Counted from the stretch's first letter, positions 35,480 to 48,550 are shown. The stretch is DNA of 64,000 bases from Neckera pumila (GCA_963969595.1 OZ018411.1:7008501-7072500), one strand, 5' to 3'. Numbers and translations are program-made. The notes: a model not told the origin generated them from the letters alone.

Positions 35480-36680
35480 GTGAAATTCAAGCATGGTCAA
35501 TATATAGTCTGTGGCAACCTAATTGCACTATTCACTATAGTCTTTGTTATTAAAAAGAGCCACATGGTATCTAGTGATTGGTGCAAGGTGAGGTGGACTT
35601 GTCAAAAATATAATGTGGAAATTCCATTTGGGCATCTCTATATTGAATCTGACCTTCTCGTAGTAGTAAATTCCTTAAAGGATTTGACTATCAAATTTTG
35701 AACAATAAATGAATGCAAACGAGTCTTGACTTACTAGATAAAATCTTTGTTTCTTCATCCATCTTAACTATTTGTAGATTCTTGTATTAATTATGTTACA
35801 TTTGTACAATGTATATAGTTCACAAGGGATATAAGTATATACTAACATTTTTTGAATAACAACTCTAAAATATAGAAGCAAAATAAAAACCTCTGTAAAT
35901 TATTAGAATCTAATATTTTCAATTAAATAAAAAGTCCTAAGAAAATTATAAACATTCAATCCATAGTCAATTCTAAAAAGAAATTTTGGCTTTTGGTTAC
36001 AAGTTTTATTGAAAAATATTGGTTATTGCAACAATTGATCTAACTATATGGATATGATCTATAGTTCATATTTAAAAATTTTGGTTACAATTTTTATTGA
36101 AAAATATTGGTTATTGCAGCAATTCATCTAATTATATGGATATGATCTAGACTTCATATTTACAATTTTTGTTTGAAAGTCATTATTTAATTATTACTCT
36201 AAGTTGCATTATATGATACTCCCTCCATTTGGAAATAGTGCATCCATTCTTAGTGCAATCACTATAGAGAATGGATACACTATTTCCAAACGGAGGGAGT
36301 ACATCTCTACTGTTTGGGAATTTCAACTACCCTTGGTTCTTACGGAGGTTAATGTAAACCCAATCATAAAAAAATAAAAGTTAAATTTACAAGAAAAATT
36401 ATGTGCACTTTGGTTCAAATATAGCAAATAAAAGTAAAAATAAAAGATTTATTTGTTCACAAGTAAGTAATTTAGTAGTGATGCAAATTTTGTAGGTGCT
36501 ATCAATATATTACAATCATTTGTCTACTAAGATTATCCAATATAGCTTGATTTTGTACTAAACACTAATACAAAATGATCTATTCGAATTAACCCTTATA
36601 ATTAGTTAATGAGGTATTAATTTTTCATAGTCATAATATTGTATATTTGTAGAATATTTATCATTACTTAATTCTTGCAT
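35480..36680. repeat. Dispersed repeat, copy B
   Basis: It matches copy A at 26660-27850 block by block. A 73-residue frame (35480-35701, with KVRWTCQKYNVEIPFGHLY) may be a relic of a coding region, but I do not recognise it. The copy is interrupted by the Stowaway MITE at 36219. Confidence 0.75.
36217..36301. mobile_element. Stowaway-type MITE, 81 bp, TA target site
   Basis: The ends CTCCCTCCATTTGG and CTCCCTCCGTTTGG (reverse complement of the right end) begin inverted repeats of about 32 bp with two mismatches, flanked by TA on both sides. CTCCCTCC ends and TA duplication define Stowaway (Tc1/mariner-related) MITEs. The paralogous empty site GATACATCTC is preserved at about 27485-27494. 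Confidence 0.9.
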
Positions 36681-36689
36681 TACTGTGAT

Positions 36690-38064
36690 ACTAAATAACT
36701 TAATTTTATCATTGTCCACTCCTAGACTATCCACAATGGCACAGGCTAGTTGGACTCAACATTTGGTTCAACATTCATTGAAGAAATTTAAGGATATCAA
36801 AATCAAAATCCTACTACCAAACAAAATGGGGAGGGTAATAAAAACATGCAAAACAATTGTTGAAGAAAGATAATGACCTATTTGGAAATTACCCTATTAG
36901 TATAATAAGTTTGTTCCAAGGGAGAATGTCAAGTAGGAAATCTATGCTAATTAGTTTATCCAATTTGAAATTCCATCACCAAAAACATTATTACAACGAC
37001 ACTACAAATCCAACTCCATTAATTAGAAGAATTTCCAATTAAGCTCAAAACATTCAATCAAAATATTACAATTTGGTTCTCTTTCTCATATATCTCTCCA
37101 AATAGATTTCATCATCTACACAACTATCAATCAAAGTTTGAAATCTATATATTCAACTACTTGCTCCAACTTGAAATTACTGCATACATCCACTACATCT
37201 CATTCTTTTAAACAGAGACTTTCATAAATTCCATCATTAACGCACATTCCTCCAAATCAACTCCCGACTTGGACAATTTCTCCATTATAAAATCTTCACA
37301 ATTCTGCACATAACACCTTGCCACACGCAGGCACATATACATCTCCGACTAGGAACTTGGACTTACTCAAACACACCGATCCAACCTTGGATCAATATAG
37401 ACACACTTCTGAACTAGGAAATCACAAACAAAATCAAAATACTAGCCTCCTCGACTGGGACTCGCACTAGCTTCACTTACTGTGGATAAAGAAAAATGAA
37501 AGCCACAAGGACCTAATAGGATTCCTTGCCATGACGGCTACCAACTTGGAGAGGATGACCAACTAACTTCAAGTACCAAATTGGATTTTAAAAGACATAG
37601 CTACCATTCCAAAAATGAATTGACTCTACTTGATAGTAATTCATCCAATTTGGCTGGACAACCGTTGATTCCAATTCATTACATATCAAATTGAACTTCA
37701 CTACCTCTTCACAACTTGGGACATTCACAAAACCATGACGCCAACTCTTGCTTGAAAAACAATCCAATTGGGTAGCAAAAAGACCTCAAATGGACTTCAA
37801 TAAACAATCAAAACGACCCAAATTAGACACCATAAAAGACCAATTCACTACCAAATTACTCCAAAGTACCCTCCGATAAGCTCCAAAAATTTATAAAAAT
37901 GCTATTCAATTTGGTTATCTACAACAACTAACAAAGTGAACAACAAATTTGTGACGATTCAAAAGAGCAAGCAATAATACAATAAGTCCTCTGATTGATA
38001 TTTCACAATGGTAATAAAATAATGCAATCCATATATCCATATGAATTGGCATTGTCCACAGTAT
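36690..38064. other. Intergenic region without recognisable content
   Basis: AT-rich, with short frames only and no repeats or domains noted before the copia LTR. Confidence 0.45.
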
Positions 38065-38313
38065 TGTTGAAGTTAGAGAGTGACTTTAGTTAGGAGTTGT
38101 TTGTAGCCAACCAAGGTGTTATTAGAGAGGGACAATGTGATATTAGAGAGGGGCAGCTCTCTATGTTGATATAACCCATAAGGTTAGTCATGGCACTTGT
38201 TAGTAGAGTAGTATAAGAGGGCAACCCCTTGCTTGAGTTTTTTACCTTTTCCTTGTATTTGTTTGTGTCCTCTTTTCATTGGAATACAAAGCCTTTGTGT
38301 TTTTCTTACAATA
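38065..38313 (+). repeat. 5' LTR of the copia element
   Basis: 249 bp, starting TGTTG and ending CAATA (an imperfect terminal inverted pair). It contains TATAACCC and a GTATAAGAGG stretch that could serve as a TATA region. It is near-identical to 43069-43317. Confidence 0.93.
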
Positions 38314-38327
38314 GGTTATGGGCCCAC
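38314..38327 (+). promoter_or_regulatory. Primer-binding site matching an internal (half) tRNA-iMet
   Basis: The sequence directly after the LTR is GGTTATGGGCCCAC. From my knowledge of the plant initiator tRNA this complements its anticodon stem-loop (GTGGGCCCATAACC) and not the 3' acceptor end. This is the half-tRNA priming mode described for Drosophila copia. Confidence 0.75.
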
Positions 38328-38494
38328 TCATGTGAGTTGCTATTAGAGGTGAGATCCCTTTGCAAAGGTGTGTTGGAGGTGCACTGCTGAAATTGAGAGC
38401 AAGTGGAGTTGGAGGTCGTTTTGGAGTTTTTTTAGCAAGATCTTATTCTTTGGAAAGGTATTCTTTTGCATCAAGTGTTATTTTTATTGTGAAT

Positions 38495-39110
38495 GTTGGT
38501 TGTGAGATTTGAGAGCCATTGAGGGTTAATTTGAGTTGTTGTGATCATTTGGAGTCACATTGGAGAGATTGCAACTACGTGAGTGTTGGTTGTACGATTT
38601 GAGAGCCATTGAGGGGCTGATTTGAGTTGTTGTGATCTTCTGGAGTCACATTGGAGAGATTGCAACCACGTGAGTGTTGGTTGTGAGATTTGAGAGCCAT
38701 TGAGGGCTGATTTGAGTTGTTGTGATCATTTGGAGTCACATTGGAATGATTGCAACCACGTGAGTGTTGGTTGTGGGATTTGAGAGCCATTGAGGGGCTG
38801 ATTTGAGTTGTTGTGATCATTTGGAGTCACATTGGAGAGATTGCAATCGCGTGAGTGTTGGTTGTAAGATTTGAGAGCCATTGAGGGCTGATTTGAGTTG
38901 TTGTGATCATTTGGAGTCACATTGGAGAGATTGCAACCATGCGAGTGTTGGTTGTGAGATTTGAGAGCCATTGAGGGGCTGATTTGAGTTGTGATCATTT
39001 GGAGTCACATTGGAGAGATTGCAACCACCTGAGTGTTGGTTGTAAGATTTGAGAGCTATTGAGGGTTCATTTGAATTGTTGAAAACTTTATTGGAGTGGG
39101 AGACGTGGCA
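38495..39110. repeat. 90-bp tandem array (seven units) in the copia leader
   Basis: Units containing GTTGGTTGT and TTTGAGAGCCATTGAGG start at 38495, 38585, 38676, 38766, 38857, 38947 and 39035, with a period of 88-91 bp. They lie between the primer site and the gag ATG at 39113. Each unit includes GGAGTCACATTGGAGAGATTG. Confidence 0.9.
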
Positions 39111-39112
39111 CT

Positions 39113-42100
39113 ATGGCTACAGGTGAGAGAGAGGGTGTTCGGATCATTGACAAGTTCATTGGAGAGAACTTTGGCTTGTGGAAGTTCAAGATGGAGATGA
39201 TCTTGGCGGAAAAGGACTTGGGAGAGATTGTGGAGGACTCCGAGGAGCCTCCTCCTTCCGACGCTAATCCCAAGGCCAAGAAGTCTTACAAGAGGAGGGT
39301 GAAGAAGGCCTTCTCCATGATTGCTTGCAATCTTGTGGATAGGCAACTTGCACACGTTCGATCTTGCAAGGGACCGGCAAAAGCATGGAAGGTGCTTTGC
39401 AACATCCATGAGACTAAGAGTTTGTCCAATATTCTCTTTACTCGCCGCAAGTTTTTCACGTGCAAGATGCAAGAGGGAGAAGACATGCTTGACCACATCA
39501 ACAAGGTCAAGGGGCTGGCGGACCAACTTGTTTGCTTGGAGGTACCTTTGACAGATGGAGACATTGTCATGACTCTTCTCGAGAGCTTACCCACTTCTTT
39601 TGAGTATCTCATTACGGCTTTGGAGACAAGATCCATGAAGGAGCTCACTCTTGAGTATGTGACAACAAGATTGATGCACGAGGTATCCAAGAGGAAGGAG
39701 AATGAATCTAACGAAGGAGGGGCAACTCTTATCTCACGACACGGGAAAAGAGAGGCCTCTCAACCACGCAAAGAGACACGTACATGTTATAATTGCAGTC
39801 AATCCGGCCACTTTGCAAGGAATTGTTGGAAGTCTAAGAAGGAGAGTGCCAACAAAGCAACAGTCACTGAAGTGGAGGAGGATTTTGCATTTGCGGCAAG
39901 TGATGGCTATGATGACCGCAACATGTTCAAATGGATTATTGATTTGGGGGTCACGCAACACATGACACCACAGAGACAAGCTTTTCTCACCTACCAACCC
40001 ATTAGCAATCGCAAGGTATATTTAGGTGATAATGGCATGGTGGAGGCTATTGGCATGGGATGCATTGTGGTGGAGGTCAATGTCAAGGGGGTGATGAAGA
40101 AGATTTGCATTCAAGATGCATTGCATGTGCCCAAGTTACATGTCAATTTGCTCTCGGTGAGCAAGTTGGTGTTACAAGGCTTGAAGGTGCAATTCAACAA
40201 CCAAGGTTGTATTTTGGGGGCACCAAATGGAGAGCTGATTGTCTTGGCACCCAAGCAAGGCAACTTGTACCAATTTGAGTTCAAAACGGTGAATGGTTCA
40301 AGTTGGGCTTGTGTAGCTCAAGATGCAATGGTGCAAGACACTGTAGAACTTTGGCATAAGAGATTAGGGCACCTAAATGTGAAGAGTGTAAAGGCTCTTC
40401 CAAGCATGGTGGGTGGCATGCAAGTGAAGAAAAGCACTTGCGATTTGACGTGTGAGGCTTGTATTGAAGGCAAGCAAACAAGGAAACCATTCCCGACCGA
40501 GGGAGCAATGAGGGCAGCCAAGATATTAGAGATTATGCACTCCGATGTATGCGGCCCCATGAAGACCACTTCTATAGGTGGTGCAAGATATTTCCTTACC
40601 TTCATTGATGACTTTTTGAAGAAAGTGTGCGTGTTCATGCTAAAATGCAAGAGTGAGGTGTTTGAGAGGTTCAAGGCATGGAAGGCCCTTGTAGAGAATG
40701 AGAGTGGTCATAAGCTTAAGGTATTGAGATCAGACAATGGCGGTGAGTATATGTCCAAGGCATTTGAGGCCTTTATGAAGGAGCATGGCATTCAACATCA
40801 AACTTCAGCGCCATACACTCCACAACAAAATGGTGTAGCGGAGCGTGCCAATCGTACGCTTGTAGAGATGACTCGAGCGATGTTGCATGCATAAAGCCTC
40901 AAATATGAGTTTTGGGCGGAGGCTATATCCAATGCAGCATATGTACGCAATTAGTGTCCCACAAGTGCGGTAGCATCAATGACACTGCAAGAGACATGGA
41001 GTGGAAGAAAGCCTAACATTGGTCACATGCGCATCTTTGGATGTATGACCTATGCCTTGGATTTGAGCCCTCAGCGATCCAAGCTTGATTCCAAGGGCAT
41101 CAAGTGCTTGTTTTTGGGCTATTGGGAAGGCTCCAAGGCTTATCGGCTCATGAATTTGGAAACTAAGAAGATATTTAAGAATCGAGATGTGACCTTCATC
41201 GAAGATAAGAGGGAGGGTAGCGAGTCTTTGGAGATGTGTCCAAGTGGGAGCAATGGAGACCTTGAGGTGGACAAATCTCCAAGTTTGCAAGGAGTGGTAA
41301 CAGAAGACGAAGACGAGCTGGTGACAACACTAACACCAAAGAAGAAAGTGAGTGTAGCTCCAAGTGATGATGGTGGTGAAGTAAAAACGTTCCAGGAGCC
41401 AAGATATCCCACGAGAGAGCGCAGGGCACCTGGAGAATGGTGGATAAACCACATTTTGCCACAACACCAAATGGAGCGTGCAAATGTAGCGTTTGTGAGA
41501 GATCCAAATACCATGGAGGAAGCCATGAGAAGTGCAGATGCAAGCAAGTGGGAACAAGCCATGCAAGCAGAGTACGTCTCGCTTATGAATAAAGGTACAT
41601 GGGAACTTTCTTCCCTTCCTTCCGATCGCAAGAGTATTGGATGCAAATGGGTGTTTTGCACTAAGAGAGATGCCTTGGGTAACATTGTGCACTACAAGGC
41701 CAGATTAGTAGCCAAGGGATATTCTCAAGTCGAGGGGGTGGACTTCAATGAGACCTTTGTACCGGTGGCCAAGTTTTGCACCATTCAATGTATGGGGGCC
41801 ATAGGGGCAGCCATGGACTTGGAGATGCACCAAATGGATGTCGTCACGACGTTTCTCAATCCACACCTTGAGGAGGTCATCTTCATGGATCAACCCAAGG
41901 CTTTTGTTCAAGAAGGGCGAGAGCAACTAAAGTGTAAGCTCAAGAAGGCCATTTATGGATTGAGACAATCGGGGAGAGCATGGTACATGGATATAGATGC
42001 CTTATTTGCAAAGGTAGGTTACAAAAGGAGCCACGCGGACCATTCTCTTCACATCAAGCAAACAAATAAGTCCTTGGTGATTATCATCGTTTATGTGGAT

Positions 42101-43087
42101 GATTTGATCATCATGACAAACACCATGAAGATAATGGAGGAGGTCAAAGCTATGTTGAAGAGCGAATATGACATGAGTGACCTCGGTGAGCTACACTATT
42201 ACCTTGGCGTGGAGTTTCAAAGGCAAAGAGCGGCGCGCACCATTACCATGAGCCAAAGCAAGTACATTAAGGAGGTGTTGAAGCGCTTCAACATGGAGGA
42301 GTGCAAGGCCATTGGCACGCCACTTGATGTGCATTCGAAATAGGAGAAGCTCACGGATAAGGAATATGAAGCTGGGAATGCAAGATGTGCCATACAAAGC
42401 TGCGGTGAGAAGCTTAATGTATGCCATGGTAGCCACAAGGGCTGACCTTGCATTTTCCATGAGTGTGGTGAGTCAACATATGGCAAGAGCGGTCCAAAGC
42501 ATTGGGCCGCGGTGAAGAGGATCATGCGGTACCTCCAAGGCACATTAGAGGCCAAATTGGTCTTTGGAGGCAAGAGTCTTGCATTGGTAGGCTTTTGTGA
42601 TGCAGATTAGACTGGAGATGCAAGCGATCGCAAGTCTACAACGGGCTATGTGTTTATGCTTGGAGATGGTGCCATTTTGTGGAATTCGAAGAAGCAACCC
42701 ACTATTGCATTGTCTACCACCGAGGCGGAATATATGGCCATTAGTCAAGGCACAAAGGAGGTGATCTGGCTAAGACAGTTGTTGAATGATGTTGGCCTTG
42801 AGCAAGAGAAGAACACACCTATCATGTGTGACAATCAAGGCGCCATTGCCTTGGTAAAGAACCCGACTCACCATTCTCGGAGTAAGCACATTGACATCCA
42901 ATACCATTTCATTCGAGAGAAGGCTGAAAGCAATGTGATAGAAATGAGATACATACCTACAGAGCGCATGGTAGCAAATGTGCTTACCAAGGCTCTTGCA
43001 AAGCCTTGCCATGAAGTTCTTTGCATAGAGATGGTTTTGACATTGTTTGGCGACAAACAAAGTGGGAGTGTTGAAGTTAGAGAGTGA
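39113..43087 (+). pseudogene. Copia gag-pol polyprotein, interrupted
   Basis: The frame starts MATGEREGVRI. In order it has a UBN2-type gag, the zinc knuckle CYNCSQSGHFARNC (about 39785), a protease region with the catalytic motif changed to DLGVTQHM (normally DSGA/C), a GAG-pre-integrase segment with HKRLGHLN, an integrase core with HSDVCGPM and SDNGGEY, a reverse transcriptase with the intact VYVDDLII box (about 42090), and RNase H with [11 protein letters not shown]. Breaks: TAA at 40892-40894, TAG at 40952-40954, TAG at 42341-42343, a frameshift near 42375 compensated near 42505, and TAG at 42608-42610. The altered protease Ser and the stops mean it cannot act on its own. Confidence 0.93.
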
Positions 43088-43317
43088 CTTTAGTTAGGAG
43101 TTGTTTGTAGGCAACCAAGGTGTTATTAGAGAGGGACAGTGTGATATTAGAGAGGGGCAGCTCTCTATGTTGATATAACCCATAAGGTTAGTCATGGCAC
43201 TTGTTAGTAGAGTAGTATAAGAGGGCAACCCCTTGCTTGGGTTTTTTACCTCTTCCTTGTACTTGTTTGTGTCATCTTTTCATTGGAATACAAAGCCTTT
43301 GTATTTTTCTTACAATA
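43069..43317 (+). repeat. 3' LTR of the copia element
   Basis: 249 bp, matching the 5' LTR with about seven differences. It follows the polypurine tract ending GTGGGAG and is followed by the target duplication AGTAT. Confidence 0.93.
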
Positions 43318-43384
43318 AGTATAACATTACCCACCAATTCAGAAAAATTTAATCTGGTCACCTAATTGTCAAAAAGTAGAACTG

Positions 43385-43409
43385 ATATATATATATATAT
43401 ATATATATA
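43385..43409. repeat. AT microsatellite
   Basis: Uninterrupted AT dinucleotides for about 25 bp. Confidence 0.95.
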
Positions 43410-43745
43410 AATACATATTGAATGTAGCAATCACGACGATGAAAATTCTTCTATGCTCTTAGAAAGAACTCACTCAAGACTAAAAATATGTCTTTAGCAT
43501 CCAACATATAGAGCCCTAGCCACCTAGTATTTCTTGATTGGCTCCAGCTAGTAGACTGTGAAGCATGGGCTTCCGATGATGAAAAAAATCCAAAATGTCA
43601 CCAACTTGAAGATTGGTGGCAAGATGACTCTAAGCCTTTTAAAACATCAGAAACCAGTAGTAGACAAGTTCTTCTTGACAAATTTTTCACAATACAATCA
43701 ACCCATTTCAAAATGACATACATTAGAAGAAATTTGGGGGAACTA

Positions 43746-43982
43746 AAGGGCCGTTTCAGGCTTGCTTCCCCGATGTTGTTTCCCTGGCAGATTGGGAACG
43801 TCCGCTGTTAGATTGTATTTTTTTTTTGAAAAATCTAAAATGAAAATAAATAAAAGTAAAAAATAAAAATAAAAAATATTTTTTTGGTGATGTGGCAGTC
43901 GTTCTGCCACGTCATGCAGTAGCTGCGGACTGCTGCGAGGCTATTTCCCCGACCTTGGCAGCCCAGGGAACTTACAGCCCTT
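43746..43982. mobile_element. Possible short TIR element (AAAGGGC ends)
   Basis: The AAAGGGCCGT end faces ACAGCCCTTT, and the interior has a GATGTGGCAG / CTGCCACGTC hairpin. It is GC-richer than its flanks and has no coding capacity. The ends recall those of the insertion at 27106. The target duplication is unclear. Confidence 0.4.
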
Positions 43983-44239
43983 TAAAGGAGTTGAAAAACA
44001 TCTAATGCTTGAAGCTCCAAAATAAATCTCTTCTATTATTCCAGTAACTAATTCAACAAATGAATATTGATAGAAACCAATTAAAGAACTATTGAAATAC
44101 TCTCAGTCTATGCGTTCTCACATAAGGGTGTTCTAAATAGGTACAACGAAGTACAGAGATACAATAATGATGTATATTCATAATAATGATAAACAATACA
44201 TTTTTGTGTTCTTATAGAAGAAGATAACATTGCTGACTA

Positions 44240-44308
44240 ACTTAACGATGTGTATAACAGATGTGACTATTGAGTCTAAGTTACAATCTAATACTAATTG
44301 TACTAACA
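44240..44308 (-). repeat. 3' LTR start of the minus-strand copia relic
   Basis: Read on the minus strand, the sequence TGTTAGTACAATTAG begins at 44308 right after a purine-rich GAAGTGGGCA, the expected tract-LTR junction. The first 60 or so bases recur at 50292-50230. The other LTR end could not be located. Confidence 0.6.
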
Positions 44309-44397
44309 TGCCCACTTCAGCTGCATAGCTTAATTGAATTAGAAAAATAGTTGAGTTGCACATGATTGAAGTTATTAAGCAGCAGAAGAGAAGTAGG

Positions 44398-47300
44398 TCA
44401 CGACACGCCCTCTTGCAATGAAGTAGCTGAAGTTGGATGAGAGATGCCGTGAAGACAGGCATAGTGTTTGATTTTGGGAAGAAACTTTGTCAATACATCG
44501 GCCCACATTGTGACTGTAGGAATAAACACCAGTTGAAGAAGCTTAAGTTGAATTTTTTCACGTAAGAAGTGAAAGCGCAGGTCAATGTGCTTGGATTGAT
44601 CGTGAAACTTGGGATTCTCGCTGAAGGAGATACAAGATTGATTGTCACAATATAGAATACTGGAAAGTGAAAATTGGTAATCAAATTCCGTTATAATAGA
44701 GTGAAGCCAAAGGAGTTCTTTTGTTGCTGTAGCAGCGGTGATATACTTAGCCTCTGTTGAAGACAAAGCAATTATGGACTGCTTGCAACTCTGCCATGAG
44801 AGAATACAAGCAAAATCAAGTTGAAAGATATAATCAGAAATAGACCACCGTGTACCTAGATCGCCAGCCCAGTCGGCAATGCTCCAACCTTGAAGGTGGT
44901 GATGTGTAATGTCAGAAAAAGTAGCACTGGAATATGTTAAGCCTTGATTGTGAGTCCCATTTAAATAGCAAAAAATTTGTTTCAACTCCAAGCCAATGGA
45001 CTGGTGCGGGAGCTTGCATAAATTGGGCAAGGTGATTTACTGCAAAGGCGATGTCCCAGTGAGTACAGGTGACTAAATATTGTAAGCTTCCAAGAGCTTG
45101 CTTATACGGAATTTGCGGCATTTGTTCTTGTTCTTCAGAGGTGAGAGTATCATTGTCAAATCAAAAATATTGGATGCCAGCTTCCAAGGGAGTGGCTATA
45201 GATTTGGAAGTCTGTATATTGAATTTGGTTAAAATATCATTTATGTATTTGTCTTATGATAAGATGAGAGACTGTGTGGATCGGTTGCGGCAAATTTGAA
45301 TGCCAAGTATATATTCAATGTCTTGATTATCAGTCATCAAGAAACGTTGATCAAATAGGAACTTAGTGAGAGTGAGAAATTCCAGGTGTCAGAGATTAAA
45401 ATAAGGTTATCGACATAGAGGCCTAATATTAATAAGGAAGATTTGAAATGTTTTATATAAACATTGTTATCTGATGTACATTGTATAAAACCTTGGCTTA
45501 GAAGAAACGTATTGAAAGTATCATACCAGACACGAGGTGCCTGCTTTAAGCCATAGAGAGATTTTAAGAGCTTGCAAACCATATATTCAGAGCCAGGCTT
45601 AATATAGCCTTCAGGTTGGAAGATGTAGATTTCTTTGCGCAAAACACCATGTAAAAAGGCTATAATCACGTCCATTTGATGGATGTGATAGTCGTACAAG
45701 GTAGCCAAAGCTAAAAGAATTTGCAATGAAGTCATTCGAATAACTGGAGAAAAAGTTTTAGAATAATCAATTCCTTCTTGTTGGATAAAACCACGAGCAA
45801 CAAGTCTGGCTTTGAAGCGGGAGAGTGTACCATCAGAGTGAAATTTCCTGCAAAAGAGCCATTTAGTACCAACGTTTTTTTCTGGCGATATTTGACAAAC
45901 TTGTCAGAGCATATAGCCACTGCACTCGGCTCCCTCCAGATATCCACCTTTGCTGGGAGGGCATGCAGGGTGGCCTGTTGCCAGAAAAAAAAACATTGTT
46001 TAGTACTGATTATTGAGCGATTGGGAAGAAGATCAACAAGATCCCACGTGTGATTCTTGATCAGTTACTAATATTCATTATCCATTGCCTGTTGCCAATT
46101 GCAAGAGTGCTCGCTGGAAAGAGCTTCAACAATTGTGAGAAGATCAGCAAGCTGGGCAAGTAGGCCAAAGCTATATAAATTTGTATCATAAAATCTTGGA
46201 GTCTTCCGTTGTCCTTTAGTGGGATGCTGGATTTGACGTGGAAAAGATTGATCAGCCTGATTTTGTCAATCATGAGATTGTTGATGTGCTGTAGGGGAAG
46301 GTGGAGAGCTAGATGGAAAGTCCAGCTGATCTGGAGGAGGTGGGGTTTGGGGTATTTTTGTTGGTGGGTCCTGCTTCAATCATCTTGTTGGAAATTATCA
46401 AGAGGAATTGATTGCTTGGAGTTGTAAATGGCAGATGGTGTTGGAACAGAATATAAGCCACCATTATCAACAAACCAAGGTGGAGAACTGTTGGCGTTGG
46501 GAGTAGTCGACACAGTAGCAGGTAACAAGGAATCATTATAAAAAGAAACATCACGACTTGTAAAAATCTTCTTTGTGGCAGAGTTATAGAGTCGATAATC
46601 TTTGATTCATGTAGGAACATTGTAACCAATAAAAATGTATTTAATAGTTTGGAAGTCCAATTTCTTGTGTTGCTTGTCGGGAATATGTGCATAAGTAGAG
46701 CATCCAAAAAATGTGAAAATTACTAAGGTCAGGCTTTAAGCTTGTCCAAAGTTTATAGGGTGTTATATTGCTCAAGGCGGAGGTGAAAGAACAATTTTGT
46801 AAATAACAAGCTGTAGCGACAGCTTCAGCCCAAAAAGAGAGGCTAAGTTGAGTAACTTTAAGCATACTCCTAGCAGACTCAACTAGAGTGCAATTTTTAC
46901 GTTCGGAAATCCCATTTTGAGCTGGATTATAAGGATTGGTAAATTGCCGTTGGATGCTATGATCTTGGCAGAAACGGTTAAAGGCGTGGGATGTAAATTC
47001 GCCCCCATTATCAAAACGCAAGATGAGAATCTTTTGATGATCAAAATGATTTTCAACTAGTGATTTATAATCCTGAAAATGTGACAAAACTGTGGATTTC
47101 TTAGATAAGAAATATATAGAGTGAATCTGGAAAAGTTGTTAGTAAATAAAAGAAAGTAAAGAGCACCACCAAGTGAAGGAGTACTCATTGGTCCGCACAA
47201 GTCTATATGTATTAAGGCTAGTGGTACCGTGGCTCGGGTAGCAGAATCTGTTGGATAGGAACTCTTAGATTGTTTGCCAAAAAGGCAGCCCTCGTACAGA

Positions 47301-48550
47301 GGTAAAGAAGATTTTAATAAAGGTAGTCCATTAACAAGATCATGCTTCTTTATAAAGAGCAAGGCACGAATATTTAAATGCCCTAGGCGATAATGCCATT
47401 GAAGAGTCTCTAAATCTAACTTTGTTGAAGTAGTAGTCAAAGATTTCGAAGCCACTAGTGGAAGACCAAGAGAAAATAAGTTTCCTTCTTTAGGAATGCA
47501 AGATTGCATGTGTTGAGTTGAAGTAGGGGATTTGGTTTTAATAATACACTCAGCTTGAGTGAATGTTATAATGGTATTTCTTGTATTTGTGATTTGGCTG
47601 ACTAAGAGTAAATTTTTAGCGAGGCGTGGCACATATAAAACATCAGGAATGAGTAAATGTTGCCCAGTTGGGACTTGTAAAAGGATGAAACCATATCCAA
47701 GAGCCTGGTGCAAGCTATCGTCACCCAAGAGTATTATTCTCAGAGTATCAAGAATCTGATAATCTCAAAAGAGATCTTTTGTCAAGGACATATGCTAGCT
47801 AACCTCCGAGTCGAGATACCAGGACTCAGAAATGGGCGTGTAATCAAAGGTGGTCGAGAATAGGTAAGTTGGTGGATCAACCTATTGAGCAAAGAGGTCT
47901 TTGCTTGATTGGTTATACCCCCCCTTCCTTGCTTGGTCACGTTTCTTCTTGCAGCATTCAAGGGATTTATGCCTTGGAATTCCACAGTAGTGACAAATGA
48001 TATTGCCTTGAGTAGAGGAGTTTCGAGTTGTTAAAGGGAACTTTTGCCTTGTCCAACTCTTTCAAGGCTGTGGCAGTTGGCTTTGTTTATTGTTGCTTGA
48101 TTTATATATAAATGGTTTAACAAACTTTCCCTTCACATAGAATGCACTAGTCTTGGACTGTATAATTTTGAAAGAGTTAATAGCATGTTATTGAAGAATA
48201 TTTGAAAGTAGATTTGAGAAGGAGGGATCTGCAATACCACCTTGGGTGGTAATAAAAGCACTCTAGGAGTCTGGAAGTGCACCCAACAGAAGATTAACTT
48301 GTTGTGGATCTGTAAAAACACATCCAGCAATGGCTGCTTCCTGGAGCAAAGATTGCCAGGTTTCTAAAAATTTGACAATATCGTTGGATTCAGACATTTG
48401 CAAGTGGCATAATTGCTTAGGAAGGTGAACCTGGATAGCTTTATTAGATCTTTTGTATAATTATTTTATATGATCCCAAACTTCTTTGGAAGTTTTAAAA
48501 GGAAGTAGAGAAATAAGCTGTTTTTCGCCACAATGTAGCAGAATATCAGA
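44398..48550 (-). pseudogene. Degenerate Ty1/copia gag-pol on the minus strand
   Basis: From high to low coordinate: a gag remnant (near 48540-48200, with HCGEKQLISLLPFKTSKEVW), the zinc knuckle CHYCGIPRHKSLEC (about 47990), a weak protease region WYLDSEVS, GAG-pre-integrase HYRLGHLN, an integrase with HIDLCGPM and RFDNGGEF (about 47010), a reverse transcriptase with YGLKQAPRVWY and the active-site box changed to YVDN (about 45410), and RNase H with ALSSTEAKYI ending near 44398. Many stops and frameshifts separate these blocks, so it is clearly older than the element at 38065. Confidence 0.9.

Larger units (their letters stand above)
38065..43317 (+). mobile_element. Full-length Ty1/copia LTR retrotransposon, disabled
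   Basis: The element runs from TGTTGAAG at 38065 to ACAATA at 43317, bounded by 5-bp target duplications AGTAT (38060-38064 and 43318-43322). It has 249-bp LTRs, a primer-binding site, a repeat-filled leader, one long gag-pol frame with stops and frameshifts, and a purine tract AAAGTGGGAG before the 3' LTR. By eye the LTRs differ at about seven of 249 positions, so the insertion is fairly young despite the broken frame. Confidence 0.95.
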
